From a virus, in IMG/VR virus record IMGVR_UViG_3300034378_000045, positions 1 to 24,991 of that record: a DNA stretch of 24,991 nt. One strand, 5' to 3'. Below the pieces are notes generated by a model. The model searched no databases. It was given only the letters and a program-made list of their open reading frames with translations, and was not told where the DNA came from. The position numbers and the translations under genes were made by a program. Shown one piece after another: positions 1 through 7,765 of this stretch; position 1 is the first letter of the stretch, and every line of letters starts with the position of its first letter.

Positions 1-47
1 GAAAGCAGTGCCGCAGCTCGAAGTTGTGGACTTGGACGCAGAACCAT
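1..47 (-). CDS. possible start of a further gene, cut by the window edge
   Basis: An ATG lies one base beyond the TGA stop of the preceding small gene and opens a frame of 15 codons that runs off the window. The visible peptide is MVLRPSPQLRAAALL. The junction resembles others in this operon, but the fragment is too short to identify and may not be a gene. Confidence 0.2.
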   Translation of the reverse strand, partial: MVLRPSPQLRAAALL

Positions 48-48
48 A

Positions 49-210
49 TCAGCACGATTCATCACTCACTTCATCGAATCGATCGGCCAGCTCCCACTCG
101 ATGCAGGGCTCATTATCCACGTCCTTGGCCTGAAGCCATATCTCGCACCAGCCCTCGTCGCCTTGGCCGTGATCGTACCAGCCGCACGTGCCGCATTTCT
201 TCGGCAGCAT
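49..210 (-). CDS. small Cys-rich protein, 53 aa, possibly metal-binding
   Basis: The ATG shares one base with the TGA of the radical SAM gene (TGATG junction), so it is probably translationally coupled. The 53 residues begin MLPKKCGTCGWYDHG and contain a CxxC-G-W motif, a GWC at residues 20-22, a PCIEW at 35-39 and a terminal Cys. The arrangement CxxC...GxC...C-x-E-W resembles small phage proteins that probably bind zinc or iron, and it echoes the Cys cluster in the sigma4/alpha-CTD protein at 23250-23966. It is the last complete gene of the putative glycan-modification unit. The function is unknown, and the metal-binding role is inferred from Cys spacing only. Confidence 0.55.
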   Translation of the reverse strand: MLPKKCGTCGWYDHGQGDEGWCEIWLQAKDVDNEPCIEWELADRFDEVSDESC

Positions 211-1667
211 CAGTACGTCTCCAGCACCGGCTTCGACTTGGCGTAGCTATCGAATGCCTGCTGCCAGCTCTTCGAGGTCTTCTGCTCCTGCGTCTTCTCC
301 ATCGTGCTTCTGCTGTGGCCGCAGAGCCGGCAGAGCTGCGCCTGTTGCCGGCGTAGAGCTTCCAGCGTCAAGTCGTCCAGACTCGGCATGGCGACGTCGA
401 TCCCGAAGACTCTGGATATACTCGCGCCCGCCCCGCACAGATAGTACCCGTAGCGCGTCAGCGCAAGCCCGCATCGCCACGGAATCGAGCAGGCTTGAAC
501 GCGGTTGATGTCCTTGTCTGCCGGGGCCAGATTCGCCGCCTCGAAGTCCGGCTTGCCCTTCTCCTTCGCGGAGTTCCGCACCTTCAGCCACTTCGGCAGC
601 TTGGCGAGGCGCTTCCGCACACGCCTGCCCGTCCCGTTGGTCGTGAACCTCATCTTGCACTTCGGCACCGCCTTCTTGTAGTCGTGGAGCAGGGCCAGTA
701 TCTTGTCCAGCTCGGGATGCAGCGTCGGTTCACCGCCGAGGATGTCGATCCGGTTCCAGCTATGATCGAGCTTCGTGTGCCAGTCCAGCGACTCCTTGAC
801 GAACCGTCCTACTTGCGCGGCGGTCATGCATTCGTCGCTGGGCGCGGTGGCGCAGTTACGGTCGCAGTTGGGGCAGCGCAGGTTGCATTTCGTCGTGATC
901 TCCAGCTGGATGTGCTCGAACAGCCGCTGGGCCAGAAACTCGGATCGCAGCCCGACCTTGGCGCAGATGTCCTCGCGGCACTTCTTCTCGCGCGCGTTGT
1001 GCCCGACGCCGAGCTTGTGCAGGTTCTTCGAGTGCCAGCTGAACTCGTTGACATGCTGCGCCAGCCACCACAGGTATGTATCGTGTGACGGAACCGGCAA
1101 GCGTCCTTGCGCCAGCCTCGCCGCCTCGCGCACGAACTCCGTCTTGTGCAGGCAGCAGAAGGACTGAATGCGCGGGGAGTTGTAGCGGTTCCTGTCCTTG
1201 TCGATCACCCGGCTGGCCGGCAGCTTGCCCCACTTGTCCAGCGTGGCGATGTAGGACGCGGGCCGCGTGTATCCCCAACGATGACTGACGAGGTCGTGCT
1301 TGAAGTCGCCGAGCTCGAAGACGTCCTTGTCGTCGGTGAACCAGCAGTCAGCATCGAGCTTGACGAAGTAGTCCGTCTTGACATGCTGGGCCGCGCCAAG
1401 GATGAACGCCGAGATCATGCGCTCGCGATCATCGGCAGCTTCCGGCATGGGCCAAGGGATGATTTGTGTCTGCTCAAATAGAGACTCAGGCGTTACCTCC
1501 AGCAACCAATCATGGAAGCTAATTGCTCCGTCCTGGCCGAATCCATGTATAAAGATGATCAAGGGCAGCTCGGCGAACTGCGGCTTGAGCCGCCACGTCG
1601 GCAGACACCAACGCAGCTTGCCGAGATGGGACGGCGTGACGGCAGTGACAAGGGTGATGCCGTTCAT
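210..1667 (-). CDS. glycosyltransferase / radical SAM fusion protein
   Basis: This 485-residue protein appears to join two enzymes. Residues 1-235 look like a GT-A glycosyltransferase, starting MNGITLVTAVTPSH and carrying the DxD-type metal and nucleotide-sugar motif LDADCW (D105 and D107). From about residue 250 a radical SAM domain follows: the CNLRCPNC motif (C261, C265, C268) would ligate the 4Fe-4S cluster that cleaves S-adenosylmethionine, and GGEP (311-314) is the usual SAM-contact motif. Further cysteines at 393, 399, 411, 446 and 449 resemble a SPASM/Twitch auxiliary cluster site. The start at 1667 forms an ATGA overlap with the upstream gene and follows an AAGGAGAG ribosome site, although the frame is open back to 1781. 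The substrate is unknown. Its place in a run of glycosyltransferase-like genes suggests making or attaching an unusual sugar, perhaps on virion proteins. Confidence 0.8.
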   Translation of the reverse strand: MNGITLVTAVTPSHLGKLRWCLPTWRLKPQFAELPLIIFIHGFGQDGAISFHDWLLEVTPESLFEQTQIIPWPMPEAADDRERMISAFILGAAQHVKTDYFVKLDADCWFTDDKDVFELGDFKHDLVSHRWGYTRPASYIATLDKWGKLPASRVIDKDRNRYNSPRIQSFCCLHKTEFVREAARLAQGRLPVPSHDTYLWWLAQHVNEFSWHSKNLHKLGVGHNAREKKCREDICAKVGLRSEFLAQRLFEHIQLEITTKCNLRCPNCDRNCATAPSDECMTAAQVGRFVKESLDWHTKLDHSWNRIDILGGEPTLHPELDKILALLHDYKKAVPKCKMRFTTNGTGRRVRKRLAKLPKWLKVRNSAKEKGKPDFEAANLAPADKDINRVQACSIPWRCGLALTRYGYYLCGAGASISRVFGIDVAMPSLDDLTLEALRRQQAQLCRLCGHSRSTMEKTQEQKTSKSWQQAFDSYAKSKPVLETY

Positions 1668-2575
1668 GCTCTCTCCTTCACCGCGTCCCAGATCGGCAGG
1701 TACTTCCGCAGCATCCGGTCGTTCAGGATGTAGGACTTCACGAACGGCAGCTCGCGTATCTGCTCGAACTCGCGATACCACATCTGCGAGTTGTACTGAA
1801 ACTGCACGGAGCCATCATGGAAGCGGCAATGCTTCCTGCCGTGGAAGTGGATGATGACCGCCTTCTCGATATCGCCATAGCGGCAGGACGTGTTGAATCG
1901 CGGGCTCATCAGCCGATGCGGATAGCTGGCGACCATCGCCTGACAGCAGGTCTCGTCCGGTATCCACGACTCCCGGCCCTGCATCGCGTAGCCCCACCAG
2001 TCGTGCATCAGCTGGGAGTCGCGCCGGAATGCATAGATACCCGTGTTGATCGCCGCCGGGTAGTTGTAGGCCGCGGCCATCATGTCGGCTGGCAGGATGG
2101 TTTCCCAGAACGCGGCCCGCTTCCTGATCATGCCCTTCACTTCCCAATCGTGGAACTGGCAGAGGGCGAACTCGTCCTGCTCGGCGGCATCCAGCATCGG
2201 GGTCACATCGCCCTGCACGATGCAATCAAGATCGATCAGCAGCGAGACATCGAAAGGCGTGTGCTTGTGCAGCAGGCACTTGTTCAGATACGCGCGATGC
2301 TTGCCCTCATCGGTCTGGAACTTCACCTGAACGGGCGATGCTGCATACTCGCCGCAGAGCTTGCCAATCTGCAAGCAGTCCCATGCCTCAACCGATTCGG
2401 TATCGAGCAGCAGCGCGACCGGCCCGTCCCAGTGCCGGCGCAAGGTATGAAGGCAGACGGCAGCTCTACAGAGCATTTTCCGTCCTGCATTAAAGAGAAT
2501 GACACCCCGGCGGGTACTGGTGTTGAGGATACCCGGCTGCGCAGGCAGAGGGGATTCAGACCCGCCGGGGTTCAT
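1664..2575 (-). CDS. GT8-like glycosyltransferase
   Basis: The protein has 303 residues and a GT-A look. The segment SLLIDLDCIVQGD holds a DxD motif (D115, D117) that would bind a metal and a nucleotide sugar. Near the C-terminal third, IIHFHGRKHC resembles the HxxGxxKPW-type motif that ends GT8 catalytic domains. The phrase AINTGIYAFRRDS also fits GT8, where an N-T-G segment contacts the donor. The start overlaps the upstream stop by four bases (ATGA) and the end overlaps the radical SAM fusion gene the same way, so the three genes are probably made together. Donor and acceptor are unknown. No signal peptide is visible, so it should act in the cytoplasm during virion assembly or on host cell-surface precursors. 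Confidence 0.72.
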   Translation of the reverse strand: MNPGGSESPLPAQPGILNTSTRRGVILFNAGRKMLCRAAVCLHTLRRHWDGPVALLLDTESVEAWDCLQIGKLCGEYAASPVQVKFQTDEGKHRAYLNKCLLHKHTPFDVSLLIDLDCIVQGDVTPMLDAAEQDEFALCQFHDWEVKGMIRKRAAFWETILPADMMAAAYNYPAAINTGIYAFRRDSQLMHDWWGYAMQGRESWIPDETCCQAMVASYPHRLMSPRFNTSCRYGDIEKAVIIHFHGRKHCRFHDGSVQFQYNSQMWYREFEQIRELPFVKSYILNDRMLRKYLPIWDAVKERA

Positions 2576-2775
2576 TTCGTTTCGATGTCCTTTGCCTGTT
2601 CGGGCACCTTCGGAGTTATCAGCTCGGCGATCCTCTCCAGGGCGAGCGCGATCCGTTCCTGCGTCAGCAGGGTCGCCTGGGCTTCGTTCGTGAGGATTAA
2701 CTCCTTCGTCTCTGCATCGCGCCAGCCCCGGTCGTAGTAGATTTCCCTACCGTTCAGCATTCCTCTTGCGGTCAC
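2572..2775 (-). CDS. small unknown protein, 67 aa
   Basis: A 67-residue protein translated from a GTG that forms a GTGA overlap with the upstream gene and ends in an ATGA overlap with the GT8-like gene. The first half contains LNGREIYYDRGWRDAETKELI. The second half (about 30-60) is a predicted amphipathic helix, TLLTQERIALALERIAELI. I do not recognise the family. Being locked between two glycosyltransferase-type genes suggests a role in the same process, for example as a helper subunit, but nothing in the sequence proves this. Confidence 0.6.
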   Translation of the reverse strand: MTARGMLNGREIYYDRGWRDAETKELILTNEAQATLLTQERIALALERIAELITPKVPEQAKDIETK

Positions 2776-3809
2776 TTCTCACCCCCTCTGCCCCCCAGCA
2801 CGTTCTTCCGCAGTTCCTCCAAGGACAGACTGACCGGGCATACTTCGCTCGGGGGGCGTTGAGCATCCGTAGAGGCCCGGCCAGCCTTCTTCTTCGCCTT
2901 CTCGTATTCCTTCTTCGCATCCTTGATCGCGCGCTGGCGATCATACATGCCGCACTCCTTGGTGATGCCCTTGTGCGTGATGGTGCCGCGCAGCTGCTCG
3001 ATCGTGCGCCAGTGCGTCCCGATCCATTCAGCTTCAGCCTTCAACGGCTTCGCCGCATGTTCGACCGCTTCCTCGAAGGGGATATGATCGAAGACCTGTA
3101 ACCCACTATCGGGGTTGCAATTGAAGATGTGGAAGCCGCGCTTCTCGAAGATGGGCCGCAGCAAGGTGAACCGATCCCGCAGGGCCGCGTAGGTGTTCGT
3201 GTTGTTCTTGACCGCGCCCTTGGATCGGTCTTGCTCGAAGTGGTAGTTCTTGCCCCCGAGCGTCATGGAGAAATCGCAGCCGAGCAGGAACACTGTGCGG
3301 AAGCCCAGCAGGTAGAGAATCTTCACGGTTGCCAGCATGACCGAGCGCCCGCCGCGATGACCCGCCGTGCAGGTCTGATCCTTGCTGCATCCCCAGTTGA
3401 TCCTCGGCTCGTCAAGATAGACGTTGTGGTCGAAGCGGTCCTCGCTGCGTTCCCAGTAGATGATATTGGAGCAGCTACCGACCTTGTCCTTGGAGACCTG
3501 CCACTCGTTGTTGTCGAAGATCGGGCGCTTGCATTTGGGGCGCGGGCAGAACTTCTGGATGCGCGGATCGCGCCAGATCGAGCCGATGAAGTTGCACGGA
3601 TGATCGACCTCGGACCACATCATCGGGCGGAACGTGACCGGCATATTGTTAACGCCGAACGTGATGACGCCGGGCCGGTTCAGCTGGGAGTGATCCAGCT
3701 TGCCGAAGCTCGGCCCGCCGAGGCAGAGGAAGACGCTCTGGCCTTTGTAGAGGTTCTGGAGCCAGAGGATCGCCCCCTCCCGGTTCCAGAACATCGGGGG
3801 CGGCGGCAT
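2772..3809 (-). CDS. Rossmann-like protein resembling DUF115 / GT42 glycosyltransferases
   Basis: The protein has 345 residues when read from the ATG at 3809, which shares one base with the preceding TGA; the frame is open upstream to 3860. Residues 25-39 read SVFLCLGGPSFGKLD. This hydrophobic strand followed by a glycine-rich GPS loop is like the CMP-sugar-binding start of GT42 sialyltransferases and of DUF115 proteins. It is followed by FGVNNMP and later by a second strand, FLLGCDFSM, and a YHF. Several Cys and His residues lie between (FCPRPKCKRP, CSKDQTC). The C-terminal 60 residues form a charged helix, KDAKKEYEKAKKKAGR. The match is by motif pattern only, and a non-catalytic Rossmann protein is possible. 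Its place before two other glycosyltransferase-like genes supports a sugar-related role. Confidence 0.55.
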   Translation of the reverse strand: MPPPPMFWNREGAILWLQNLYKGQSVFLCLGGPSFGKLDHSQLNRPGVITFGVNNMPVTFRPMMWSEVDHPCNFIGSIWRDPRIQKFCPRPKCKRPIFDNNEWQVSKDKVGSCSNIIYWERSEDRFDHNVYLDEPRINWGCSKDQTCTAGHRGGRSVMLATVKILYLLGFRTVFLLGCDFSMTLGGKNYHFEQDRSKGAVKNNTNTYAALRDRFTLLRPIFEKRGFHIFNCNPDSGLQVFDHIPFEEAVEHAAKPLKAEAEWIGTHWRTIEQLRGTITHKGITKECGMYDRQRAIKDAKKEYEKAKKKAGRASTDAQRPPSEVCPVSLSLEELRKNVLGGRGGEK

Positions 3810-4027
3810 CAGTCTTGCGTCAGGACGAGGACGATTACGAGCTTCTCTTCGCCGCCACACTCGAACTTGTGGCGCTGAGTGTGCCGGACCACGTAGCCGT
3901 CGGTCAGCAGCTTGTGCAGTGCCGCCGGCAAGCCTTGGCCCTTGAACGGGTCATCGTCGTTGGCGTCTTCCTTCGGCGTTCCCTTGACTTCGACCGGCGT
4001 TCCATCCGGCAGTTTACCCCTCTTCAT
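3809..4027 (-). CDS. small unknown protein, 72 aa
   Basis: Seventy-two residues with an acidic stretch (KEDANDDDPF, 19-28) and a C-terminal beta-rich part ending EEKLVIVLVLTQD. The start codon lies 14 bases inside the previous gene and follows AAGGGGACGAGG, a good ribosome site. It ends in a TGATG junction with the DUF115/GT42-like gene. I do not recognise it. It is the second gene after the promoter at 4296-4324 and so belongs to the glycosyltransferase transcription unit. Confidence 0.55.
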   Translation of the reverse strand: MKRGKLPDGTPVEVKGTPKEDANDDDPFKGQGLPAALHKLLTDGYVVRHTQRHKFECGGEEKLVIVLVLTQD

Positions 4028-4265
4028 CCTCGTCCCCTTCCCACCAGTCCGGCGGGTCTACTAGACGCGACATGACGATCCGATCGATCGGCACGTCGAT
4101 CTCCCAATCGCCTTCCGGCCCGTGCAATTCATGGCGAACGCCTTTGAGCTTGTAGCTGATGTTGCCCGGCGTTGCCGGTTCGCCCGCGTAGTCCTCGCAG
4201 AAGAACGTCAACCATCTGCCGGTGATCTGCTCGACCTCGATACGGAATATCGGCTTCGTGCTCAA
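4014..4265 (-). CDS. small unknown protein, 83 aa, first gene of the distal unit
   Basis: The frame starts with TTG at 4265, preceded by a G-rich leader. No ATG or GTG gives a longer product. The 83 residues (STKPIFRIEVEQITGRWLTF...) look like a compact beta-rich domain with a HELHGPEGDWEIDVPIDR segment and a very acidic end (DDWWEGDEDEEG-like). No family is recognised. It follows directly after the promoter and palindrome at 4288-4324 and overlaps the next gene by 14 bases, so it appears to head the left-hand operon that encodes the sugar enzymes. Confidence 0.5.
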   Translation of the reverse strand: MSTKPIFRIEVEQITGRWLTFFCEDYAGEPATPGNISYKLKGVRHELHGPEGDWEIDVPIDRIVMSRLVDPPDWWEGDEDEEG

Positions 4266-4287
4266 CGTCGCCCCCGCGACCCCCCGA

Positions 4288-4310
4288 ACGCGCGATTTCT
4301 AGTCGCGCGT
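4288..4310. promoter_or_regulatory. perfect palindrome over the -10 region (candidate operator)
   Basis: ACGCGCGA (4288-4295) and TCGCGCGT (4303-4310) are exact reverse complements around a 7-base loop. On the minus strand the loop contains TAGAAA, the -10 hexamer of the promoter described separately. No T-run follows the stem on the minus strand, so it is not a standard terminator. A dimeric repressor or activator could bind here and control the downstream glycosyltransferase unit; that role is inferred from position. Confidence 0.55.
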
Positions 4311-4324
4311 CTACCAGCTGTCAA
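4296..4324 (-). promoter_or_regulatory. sigma70-type promoter for the left-hand (glycosyltransferase) operon
   Basis: On the minus strand TTGACA (4324-4319, a perfect -35) is followed by a 17-base spacer and TAGAAA (4301-4296, four of six -10 consensus bases). Transcription would start near 4289, about 24 bases before the TTG start at 4265. The -35 overlaps the stop codon of the coiled-coil gene. This is one of two promoter-like sites I found; the other (22365-22394) has the similar -10 TAGATT. Confidence 0.6.
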
Positions 4325-4611
4325 GGCTTTTGAGATTTCTTCTCCAGCAACGCCTTCAGCCGCTCGATCTCGGCGCGCAGCTTCTTCTGCTCCTTCAGGG
4401 CGATGCGGTACTGCTTGCCGCGCGTCTCCAGCGCCGAGGTCAGCTCCTGATTCCGGGTCTTGAGTTCCTGATTCTCCTTCTGCGCCCGGCCCAGATTCGC
4501 CTCTTCTGCGGAGGCCAGCTGCTGGAGCTGCTGGGCGCGTTCGACCAGCAGCCGGATATCGCCCTTCCGCGCCCGGCGCAACGCCTTCTTGAGATCGGGA
4601 AATCCGCCCAT
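4321..4611 (-). CDS. coiled-coil protein, 96 aa, following the tail fibre
   Basis: Residues 20-93 form a nearly continuous heptad-like helix rich in Glu, Lys, Leu and Gln (for example LLVERAQQLQQLASAEEANL), with a basic start, FPDLKKALRRARKGD. No enzyme motif is seen. A TAGGAG ribosome site, overlapping the tail-fibre stop codon, lies seven bases before the ATG. The place right after the tail-collar fibre suggests a fibre chaperone or attachment protein, which are often short coiled coils, but I cannot assign it to a known family. Confidence 0.6.
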   Translation of the reverse strand: MGGFPDLKKALRRARKGDIRLLVERAQQLQQLASAEEANLGRAQKENQELKTRNQELTSALETRGKQYRIALKEQKKLRAEIERLKALLEKKSQKP

Positions 4612-4620
4612 GCTGTTCTC

Positions 4621-5520
4621 CTATGCGACCCGGATCATCAGCGTCAAGCCGAGATGCGGGGGCCAGAGTGCCTTGTCGGTGATGCTGCCGCTGAAGGTGA
4701 CGTTGTGGTTGTGGTTGAGCCCGCCGCTTACCATGTCGGTCAGGCCGGAATGCGTGTGCGTGTCGTCGGCGGCATTGAAGTCGGTGCCGCTGGTCGCGCC
4801 CTGATAGCTGCTGGGCCAGCCCATACTGCAGTTGTGATCGTGATCGAGATCGACGTCATCTTCCGTGACCCCGAACGTATCGGGATGGCCGTGAGTCTCC
4901 GGGTCGCGATTGGCTTCGAGTTGCCCGTCGGTATCGCCGATCGCCATGTTGCTGCCGGTCGCGCAGATGTAGCGGTTCTTGGCATCCGCGATGTTGAACG
5001 TGCTCGATCCGTCGCCGTTGCCGTAACGGGTGCCGACCAGTGTGAAGTAGGTCGCGTAGGTCGTCCGGCTGATCGCGTCACCGTTGCAGACCATCCAGAC
5101 CGCACCGCTGGCATCGGTGTAGTCGGCAGTCCGGTCGCAGAACTTGTAGCTGCCGATATCCAGCACTCCGACCGCCCCGCCCTTGCCGAACGGGAAGAAC
5201 GGCAGGCCGCGTTCGCCCATCGCGATCATCGCGTGTTCGCCGCTGGCGATGGTATCCGGCCCGATGTTGAGCGCGGTGAAGCTATCGCCCCATGTCTCGA
5301 TCGAACTGCCGTCTGCATCCCAGTAGGCCAGCTTGACATCGCCGGTCGCGCCCGCCGCGATGCTGGCCTGCGCCTCGATCATATGCTGCGGCTTGCGTGG
5401 ATCGAACGGTGCGCCTTGGCGGTCAAGCTGCTTGGTCAGCCGGACGAGCGCGTTGAGCGACCGCGCCGAAACCCGGCGCTGGCCGGACTCGAACTTGGGC
5501 AGGTTGGTCCGTGAGGGCAT
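4621..5520 (-). CDS. tail fibre / receptor-binding protein with tail-collar domain
   Basis: This 299-residue protein has a phage tail-collar domain at about residues 142-184: the block DAISRTTYATYFTLVG followed by GNGDGSSTFNIADAKNRY is the classic collar signature. Four HxH pairs follow (210/212, 227/229, 255/257, 270/272). In T4 gp37-type fibres, HxH pairs of a trimer hold iron ions on the axis, so a metal-bound trimeric tip is likely. The N-terminal third contains a Pro-rich segment and a GEHAMIAMGERGLPF module typical of virion proteins. The start at 5520 shares one base with the upstream stop (TGATG); the frame is open to 5637, but that part overlaps the previous gene. It probably contacts the host receptor. 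Confidence 0.82.
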   Translation of the reverse strand: MPSRTNLPKFESGQRRVSARSLNALVRLTKQLDRQGAPFDPRKPQHMIEAQASIAAGATGDVKLAYWDADGSSIETWGDSFTALNIGPDTIASGEHAMIAMGERGLPFFPFGKGGAVGVLDIGSYKFCDRTADYTDASGAVWMVCNGDAISRTTYATYFTLVGTRYGNGDGSSTFNIADAKNRYICATGSNMAIGDTDGQLEANRDPETHGHPDTFGVTEDDVDLDHDHNCSMGWPSSYQGATSGTDFNAADDTHTHSGLTDMVSGGLNHNHNVTFSGSITDKALWPPHLGLTLMIRVA

Positions 5521-6404
5521 CAGCTGGAGCCCTGCGTGAACTTGAAGAGCGGCGTGAAGTCCGCGCTCTCGTAGAGCACCGGATCGGTATCGGCCCACGG
5601 GTGCGTGGCATCCGCGCCGTGGTAGACCTGATTCCACTTCGGCATCCGGTACTTGAAGACGAGTGTAAGTTCATACGGCTGCTGGCCTTCCGACGTATAC
5701 ATCCGCCGCGCGGTGCCGCCCATGAAGAGCAGGTAGCCGGGCGCGATCTGTTGCCGGTTCTTCGCGGTCGGGGGCCACGCGCCGGAATTGACCTTGCCGA
5801 GACAGTCCTGAATCGCTGTCTTGGGAAGCTCGATCACGTTCTTTTTCGTGTAGATGTAGTCCACGGTCGGGACGAGGACGTGCATCTGCTGCTGGACCGC
5901 CTTGCCGGCCTGCGGGTTCGCCGCGCCCTGCTGCGCCCGCCGATTCCAGAAGTATGCGCCCCACTTCAGATTGCCTTCCGGTGCCAGCATGAACTCGCCC
6001 GCGAAGTCCATCTCCTCGGTCGAGAGCACCTTCTCCTGCTCGTCCTTCTCCTTGTTGTAGGCGGCGGGCATGTACTTGACCGTGACGATCGCGGAGGTGA
6101 AGCTGATCTCGCCGGATGCGTTCTCGATCCGGCCTTCGCCTTCGATCGAGTATTCCTGCGCCTCGAGGATACCATAGCCGGGGAATCGTTGGGCTCCACC
6201 GAGTCGTCTCAGCTCACCTCGAACCCAGTCCACTTCGCCGAAGACGGCACTGAGGAAGTTGAACCGATCAGACCATGCGACCCGGAACCGCCGGATGCCG
6301 ACAGCCGTGCCGCCCGCGATCTCGAACCGCATCGAGTCATCGAGTTCGTTGTAGGCGACACCCCGCATGGTGCCGGCTGAATAGGTGGGCGTGGCAGGGC
6401 TCAT
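5520..6404 (-). CDS. distal tail / baseplate-type protein
   Basis: The protein has 294 residues, starts in an ATGA overlap with the tape measure gene and ends in a TGATG junction with the tail fibre. The sequence is mostly beta-type, with the segments MRFEIAGGTAVGIRRFRVAW, GEISFTSAIVTVKYMP and LLFMGGTARRMYTSEGQQPY. I do not recognise a family signature. In siphovirus gene order the position between tape measure and fibre is that of the distal tail and baseplate hub proteins, so this is the likely role. No hydrolase motif is visible. Confidence 0.6.
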   Translation of the reverse strand: MSPATPTYSAGTMRGVAYNELDDSMRFEIAGGTAVGIRRFRVAWSDRFNFLSAVFGEVDWVRGELRRLGGAQRFPGYGILEAQEYSIEGEGRIENASGEISFTSAIVTVKYMPAAYNKEKDEQEKVLSTEEMDFAGEFMLAPEGNLKWGAYFWNRRAQQGAANPQAGKAVQQQMHVLVPTVDYIYTKKNVIELPKTAIQDCLGKVNSGAWPPTAKNRQQIAPGYLLFMGGTARRMYTSEGQQPYELTLVFKYRMPKWNQVYHGADATHPWADTDPVLYESADFTPLFKFTQGSS

Positions 6405-7765
6405 GTGATCTCCAGTCCTACGCCTTGCTGCTTGGCCCTTCGGATCAGCTCCTTCAGCGCCTTGAGCTGATCCTGATTGACGACCAGCAGCTTGCGCTGT
6501 CGTTCTTCCTGCCGGCGGGCAAAGATGTTCTGCTGGATCGTCTTGGCGAGCTCGGCGATCCCGGTGAATCCAGCGGGTCGGCCCTTGATCTCGCCGCCGA
6601 TGAAGCCCGGTTCTGGCCGTGGGCGTTCGCGCCGGAACAGCGGACGCCGGCGCTTGCCGGCCATTCGCTCTTCGAGCGTTTCGCCGGGCCGCAGGAACTC
6701 GCCCCTGCGGGCCAGCATAGCCGCCGGACCTTCAGCCGCGAGTGCGGCCCCGGTGCCTGCGGGATTCCGCGCCATCGCTGCGTTCATTCGCTCCTTCGCC
6801 GACGTGAGGCTGTTGATCTTGTCCTCAAGCTGGTCGAAGGCGCGATATGCCATGTAGGCCGCACCGCCTGCCGCCGTGATCGCGAGTGCCGCAGTCGCGA
6901 GTCCGGCCAGTCCCTTGATCGCGACTTCTTTAAGCGTAACGAATGCAGCCATCGCGGCAGTGATCACCTTGAGCGTGATGAGGAACGTGCCGAATGCCGC
7001 GACCGCCTTTCCGATCCCGACGATCAAGTCCCGATTCGCCTTGATCCATGTGATCATCTTGGGGATCAGTTCACGGACGAAGGTAACGGCGCTCTTGACG
7101 TAGGGCAGGAAGTGAGCGCCGAGAGCCTGCGCGGCATCGCCCAGCTCGTTCTTCAACTGCTTCATCGCGCCGGCGAACGTATTGGTTTCTGCCTGTGCCT
7201 GCTTGTATCCCGCTGCCGCCGCTTGCGTGAATGCCGCCATCTTGGCTTGTTCATTGGCGGCAGTACGGAGCGCAGGGATGTAGCGGTTGAGCAGCGTGAA
7301 CTCACCCTTGCGGGCGAGGGCCACGCCACGCATCGCCATCTTCAGATCGAGCCCGTATGCTTTCGCGAGCCCGATCGCCTGCTTGGTCGCTTCCTCGACG
7401 CTCTCAGTGGCGATCCCCATGTTGACCGCCAGCGCCATCGCGCCCATGATCGCCTCGTCGCCCATCGTGGTCTCGTTCTGGATCGCCGAGGCGAGTTCCT
7501 TGAAGCGCCCGATCAGCTTCCTGCCGGATTCTCCCACGGCATCGAATGCCGCTTCCAGCCCGTATTCCGCCTCTTCCTGCTGCGCGGTCAGGTACATCAT
7601 CCCTGCGGCGGCGGCACCGAGCGCGGCGAATGCCTTGAGCCCGACGGTCGCCATGCGGTTGAGGCTTTGCGAGGTCGCGGCAATCTGCTGCTTCGCGCTG
7701 GCGAGTCCGCGCTTGAAGCCGCGATCCTTCAGGGTGAGTTCACTGTAGAGTTCGCCGAGCTTCAT
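6401..7765 (-). CDS. tail tape measure protein
   Basis: A 454-residue helical protein, rich in Ala, that begins MKLGELYSELTLKDRGFKRG, a typical tape-measure start. Hydrophobic segments occur near residues 43-61 (FAALGAAAAGMMY), 247-272 (FGTFLITLKVITAAMAAF) and just after that (ATAALAITAAGGAAYMAY). The last 100 residues are basic and helical. It follows the tail chaperone pair with an ATGA overlap, the standard order. By the usual rule of about 0.15 nm per residue the tail would be near 70 nm, short for a siphovirus. No lytic transglycosylase or peptidase motif is seen. Confidence 0.85.
   Translation of the reverse strand: MKLGELYSELTLKDRGFKRGLASAKQQIAATSQSLNRMATVGLKAFAALGAAAAGMMYLTAQQEEAEYGLEAAFDAVGESGRKLIGRFKELASAIQNETTMGDEAIMGAMALAVNMGIATESVEEATKQAIGLAKAYGLDLKMAMRGVALARKGEFTLLNRYIPALRTAANEQAKMAAFTQAAAAGYKQAQAETNTFAGAMKQLKNELGDAAQALGAHFLPYVKSAVTFVRELIPKMITWIKANRDLIVGIGKAVAAFGTFLITLKVITAAMAAFVTLKEVAIKGLAGLATAALAITAAGGAAYMAYRAFDQLEDKINSLTSAKERMNAAMARNPAGTGAALAAEGPAAMLARRGEFLRPGETLEERMAGKRRRPLFRRERPRPEPGFIGGEIKGRPAGFTGIAELAKTIQQNIFARRQEERQRKLLVVNQDQLKALKELIRRAKQQGVGLEIT

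Noticed and set aside
4288-4310. Palindrome as a rho-independent terminator
   Set aside because: No T-run follows on either strand, and the loop coincides with the -10 of a good promoter.
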